From: Miltoncostaea sp963762825
Lineage (GTDB): Bacteria > Actinomycetota > Thermoleophilia > Miltoncostaeales > Miltoncostaeaceae
Assembly (NCBI GenBank): GCA_963762825.1
Contig: CAVXLZ010000002.1
Coordinates: 744,001 to 808,000, forward strand
Direction: 5' to 3'
Length of the DNA: 64,000 bases
Positions 62,800 through 64,000 of the stretch are shown here, in pieces; the stretch's first letter is position 1; every line of letters begins with the position of its first letter. The position numbers were made by a program, and so were the translations under genes. The notes below the pieces were generated by a model. The model saw nothing but the letters and a program-made list of their open reading frames with translations, had not been told where the DNA came from and searched no databases.

Positions 62800-63548
62800 T
62801 CTACGCGGTGGCGAACCAGAAGGGCGGCGTCGGCAAGACCACCACCGCCGTCAACCTGGCGGCGTGCCTCGCCGAGGCCGGATCGCGTGTCCTGCTGGTG
62901 GACGTCGATCCCCAGGCCAACGCATCCGGCGGCCTCGGGGTCTCGGGACGGGACAGGCTCACGATCGCCGATGTCCTTCTGGACGGCGTCCCGCTCAAGG
63001 ACGCGCTGGTGCCGACCAGCGTGCCGAACCTCGACCTCCTGCCCTCGTCCTCCGATCTCGCCGGCGCGGCCGTCGAGCTACCCGGCCGCGCCGACCGGGA
63101 GACAATTCTGAAACGGGCCCTCGACGCAGCCCGCGGGGACTACCCGTACATCTTCATGGACTGTCCGCCATCCCTCGACCTGCTCACGATCAACGCCCTG
63201 GCCGCCGCCGACCGCCTGATCGTCCCGGTGCAGTGCGAGTACTACGCGCTCGAGGGCCTCTCACGGCTGATGGAGACCGTCTCGGCGGTCCAGACGCGCC
63301 TCAACCCGGGGCTGCGGGTCACCGGCATGCTGATGACCATGCACGACGCGAGGACTCGCGTCAGCGGCGACGTCATCGGGGAGGTCCGACGCCACTTCCC
63401 CGAGCTCGCCTTCCGGACCGTCGTCCCCCGGAACGTCCGTCTCTCGGAGGCCCCTTCCTACGGCGAGCCGGTCATCCGCTACGACCCCCATTGCGCCGGC
63501 GCGGATGCCTACTTCGAGGCCGCGAAGGAGGTCGCCGCCCGTGGCTGA
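62796..63548 (+). CDS. parA: Chromosome-partitioning ATPase ParA (Soj)
   Basis: 250 residues from a GTG overlapping rsmG. Deviant Walker A KGGVGKTT at the N-terminus (VANQKGGVGKTTTAVNLAA), Walker A' in LLVDVDPQANAS and FMDCPPSLDLL. It moves ParB-parS complexes to segregate the origin. It overlaps parB by 8 bases. Confidence 0.95.
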   Translation: MIYAVANQKGGVGKTTTAVNLAACLAEAGSRVLLVDVDPQANASGGLGVSGRDRLTIADVLLDGVPLKDALVPTSVPNLDLLPSSSDLAGAAVELPGRADRETILKRALDAARGDYPYIFMDCPPSLDLLTINALAAADRLIVPVQCEYYALEGLSRLMETVSAVQTRLNPGLRVTGMLMTMHDARTRVSGDVIGEVRRHFPELAFRTVVPRNVRLSEAPSYGEPVIRYDPHCAGADAYFEAAKEVAARG

Positions 63549-64000
63549 GGCCACTCCACGCGACCGCCGTGGTCTCGGCCGGGGTCTCGCAGCCCTCCTG
63601 GGCGACGCCGACCTGCCCGGCGGGGCGGATCTGGCCGCCCTCGCCCAGATCCCCCTCGATGCCATCGAGCCGAACCCGGACCAGCCGCGCGCCGTCATCG
63701 AGCCGGAGGCCCTCGATGCCCTCGCAGCATCGATCCGCGCGAGCGGGATCCTGCAGCCCGTGGTCGTGGCGCCGGCCGACCCGCACGGCCGCCACCAGCT
63801 CATCGCGGGAGAGCGCAGGTGGCGGGCGGCCCGCCTGGCCGGTCTGGAGAGCGTCCCCGCCGTGGTCCGCGCCGTCGACGCGCGCGAGCGCCTCGAGCTC
63901 GCGCTCGTCGAGAACATCGTCCGGGAGGATCTCAACCCGATCGACGTGGCACAGGCGTGCGCGTGCCTCATCGAGGACTTCGGCCAGAGCCACGGGGCGC
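63541..64000 (+). CDS. parB: Chromosome-partitioning protein ParB (cut by window edge)
   Basis: First 153 residues from GTG 63541. Opening RRGLGRGLAALLGD and the nuclease-fold region IPLDAIEPNPDQPR with GERRWRAARLAG (CTPase motif) are typical of ParB. LALVENIVREDLNPID continues the same domain. The DNA-binding helix-turn-helix and the C-terminal dimer domain lie beyond the window. It binds parS at 62070-62085. Confidence 0.95.
   Translation, partial: MAEATPRDRRGLGRGLAALLGDADLPGGADLAALAQIPLDAIEPNPDQPRAVIEPEALDALAASIRASGILQPVVVAPADPHGRHQLIAGERRWRAARLAGLESVPAVVRAVDARERLELALVENIVREDLNPIDVAQACACLIEDFGQSHGA

Overview
The window is a GC-rich, densely packed bacterial chromosome segment. Many genes overlap by 1-8 bases, GTG starts are common, and several first genes of units look leaderless. 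The gene order at the right end (gyrA, gyrB, dciA, recF, dnaN, dnaA, then rpmH, rnpA, yidD, yidC, jag, rsmG, parA, parB) is the replication-origin neighbourhood. The overall style fits an actinobacterial lineage, perhaps Thermoleophilia-like; that placement is an inference, since no rRNA gene is present. I see no tRNA, rRNA, CRISPR array, insertion sequence or prophage.

Left part (1-7 kb): the start of a sugar-nucleotide epimerase gene, then a five-gene operon with a MoxR ATPase and a VWA (CoxE-like) protein bracketing an ABC transporter. An ACT-domain malic enzyme, an unpaired ABC-2 permease and a small TPR protein follow. From 7.2 to 21.3 kb runs a complete 14-subunit complex I operon (nuoA-nuoN). 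nuoI is readable only across three apparent +1 shifts, and NuoG has lost most of its N7-cluster cysteines.

Middle (21-45 kb): two half-size TauE/SafE genes, trehalose-phosphatase, PolX, an aldo/keto reductase, an L,D-transpeptidase/thioredoxin unit, ileS with a HAD phosphatase, a hydrolase and lipid-kinase pair, and a PfpI-like protein. A fatty-acid synthesis operon (fabZ-fabH-fabD-fabG-fabF-phosphatase-accD-accA) runs leftward. Diverging from it are nfeD-slipin and Ku.

Accessory island (44.8-49.1 kb): this is the most unusual part. A leftward operon encodes an ER/SipW-type signal peptidase fused to a large extracytoplasmic domain. It lies between two small secreted proteins that share the same signal-cleavage signature. 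Divergent from it is a protein with a tyrosine-recombinase fold whose catalytic residues are replaced (Arg to Gly, His to Arg, nucleophile Tyr to Phe), followed by three PAS domains. I read it as a sensor with a repurposed DNA-binding domain. The 230-base region between the two units contains inverted repeats.

Origin region (49-64 kb): gyrase, recF, dnaN and dnaA run leftward. A GHKL ATPase fused to a winged helix sits between dnaA and a symmetrical DnaA-box cluster, which I propose as oriC. The rpmH-to-parB block runs rightward, with a parS site inside the 5' part of rsmG. If the origin is at 59.5 kb, the nuo operon is transcribed head-on to replication.
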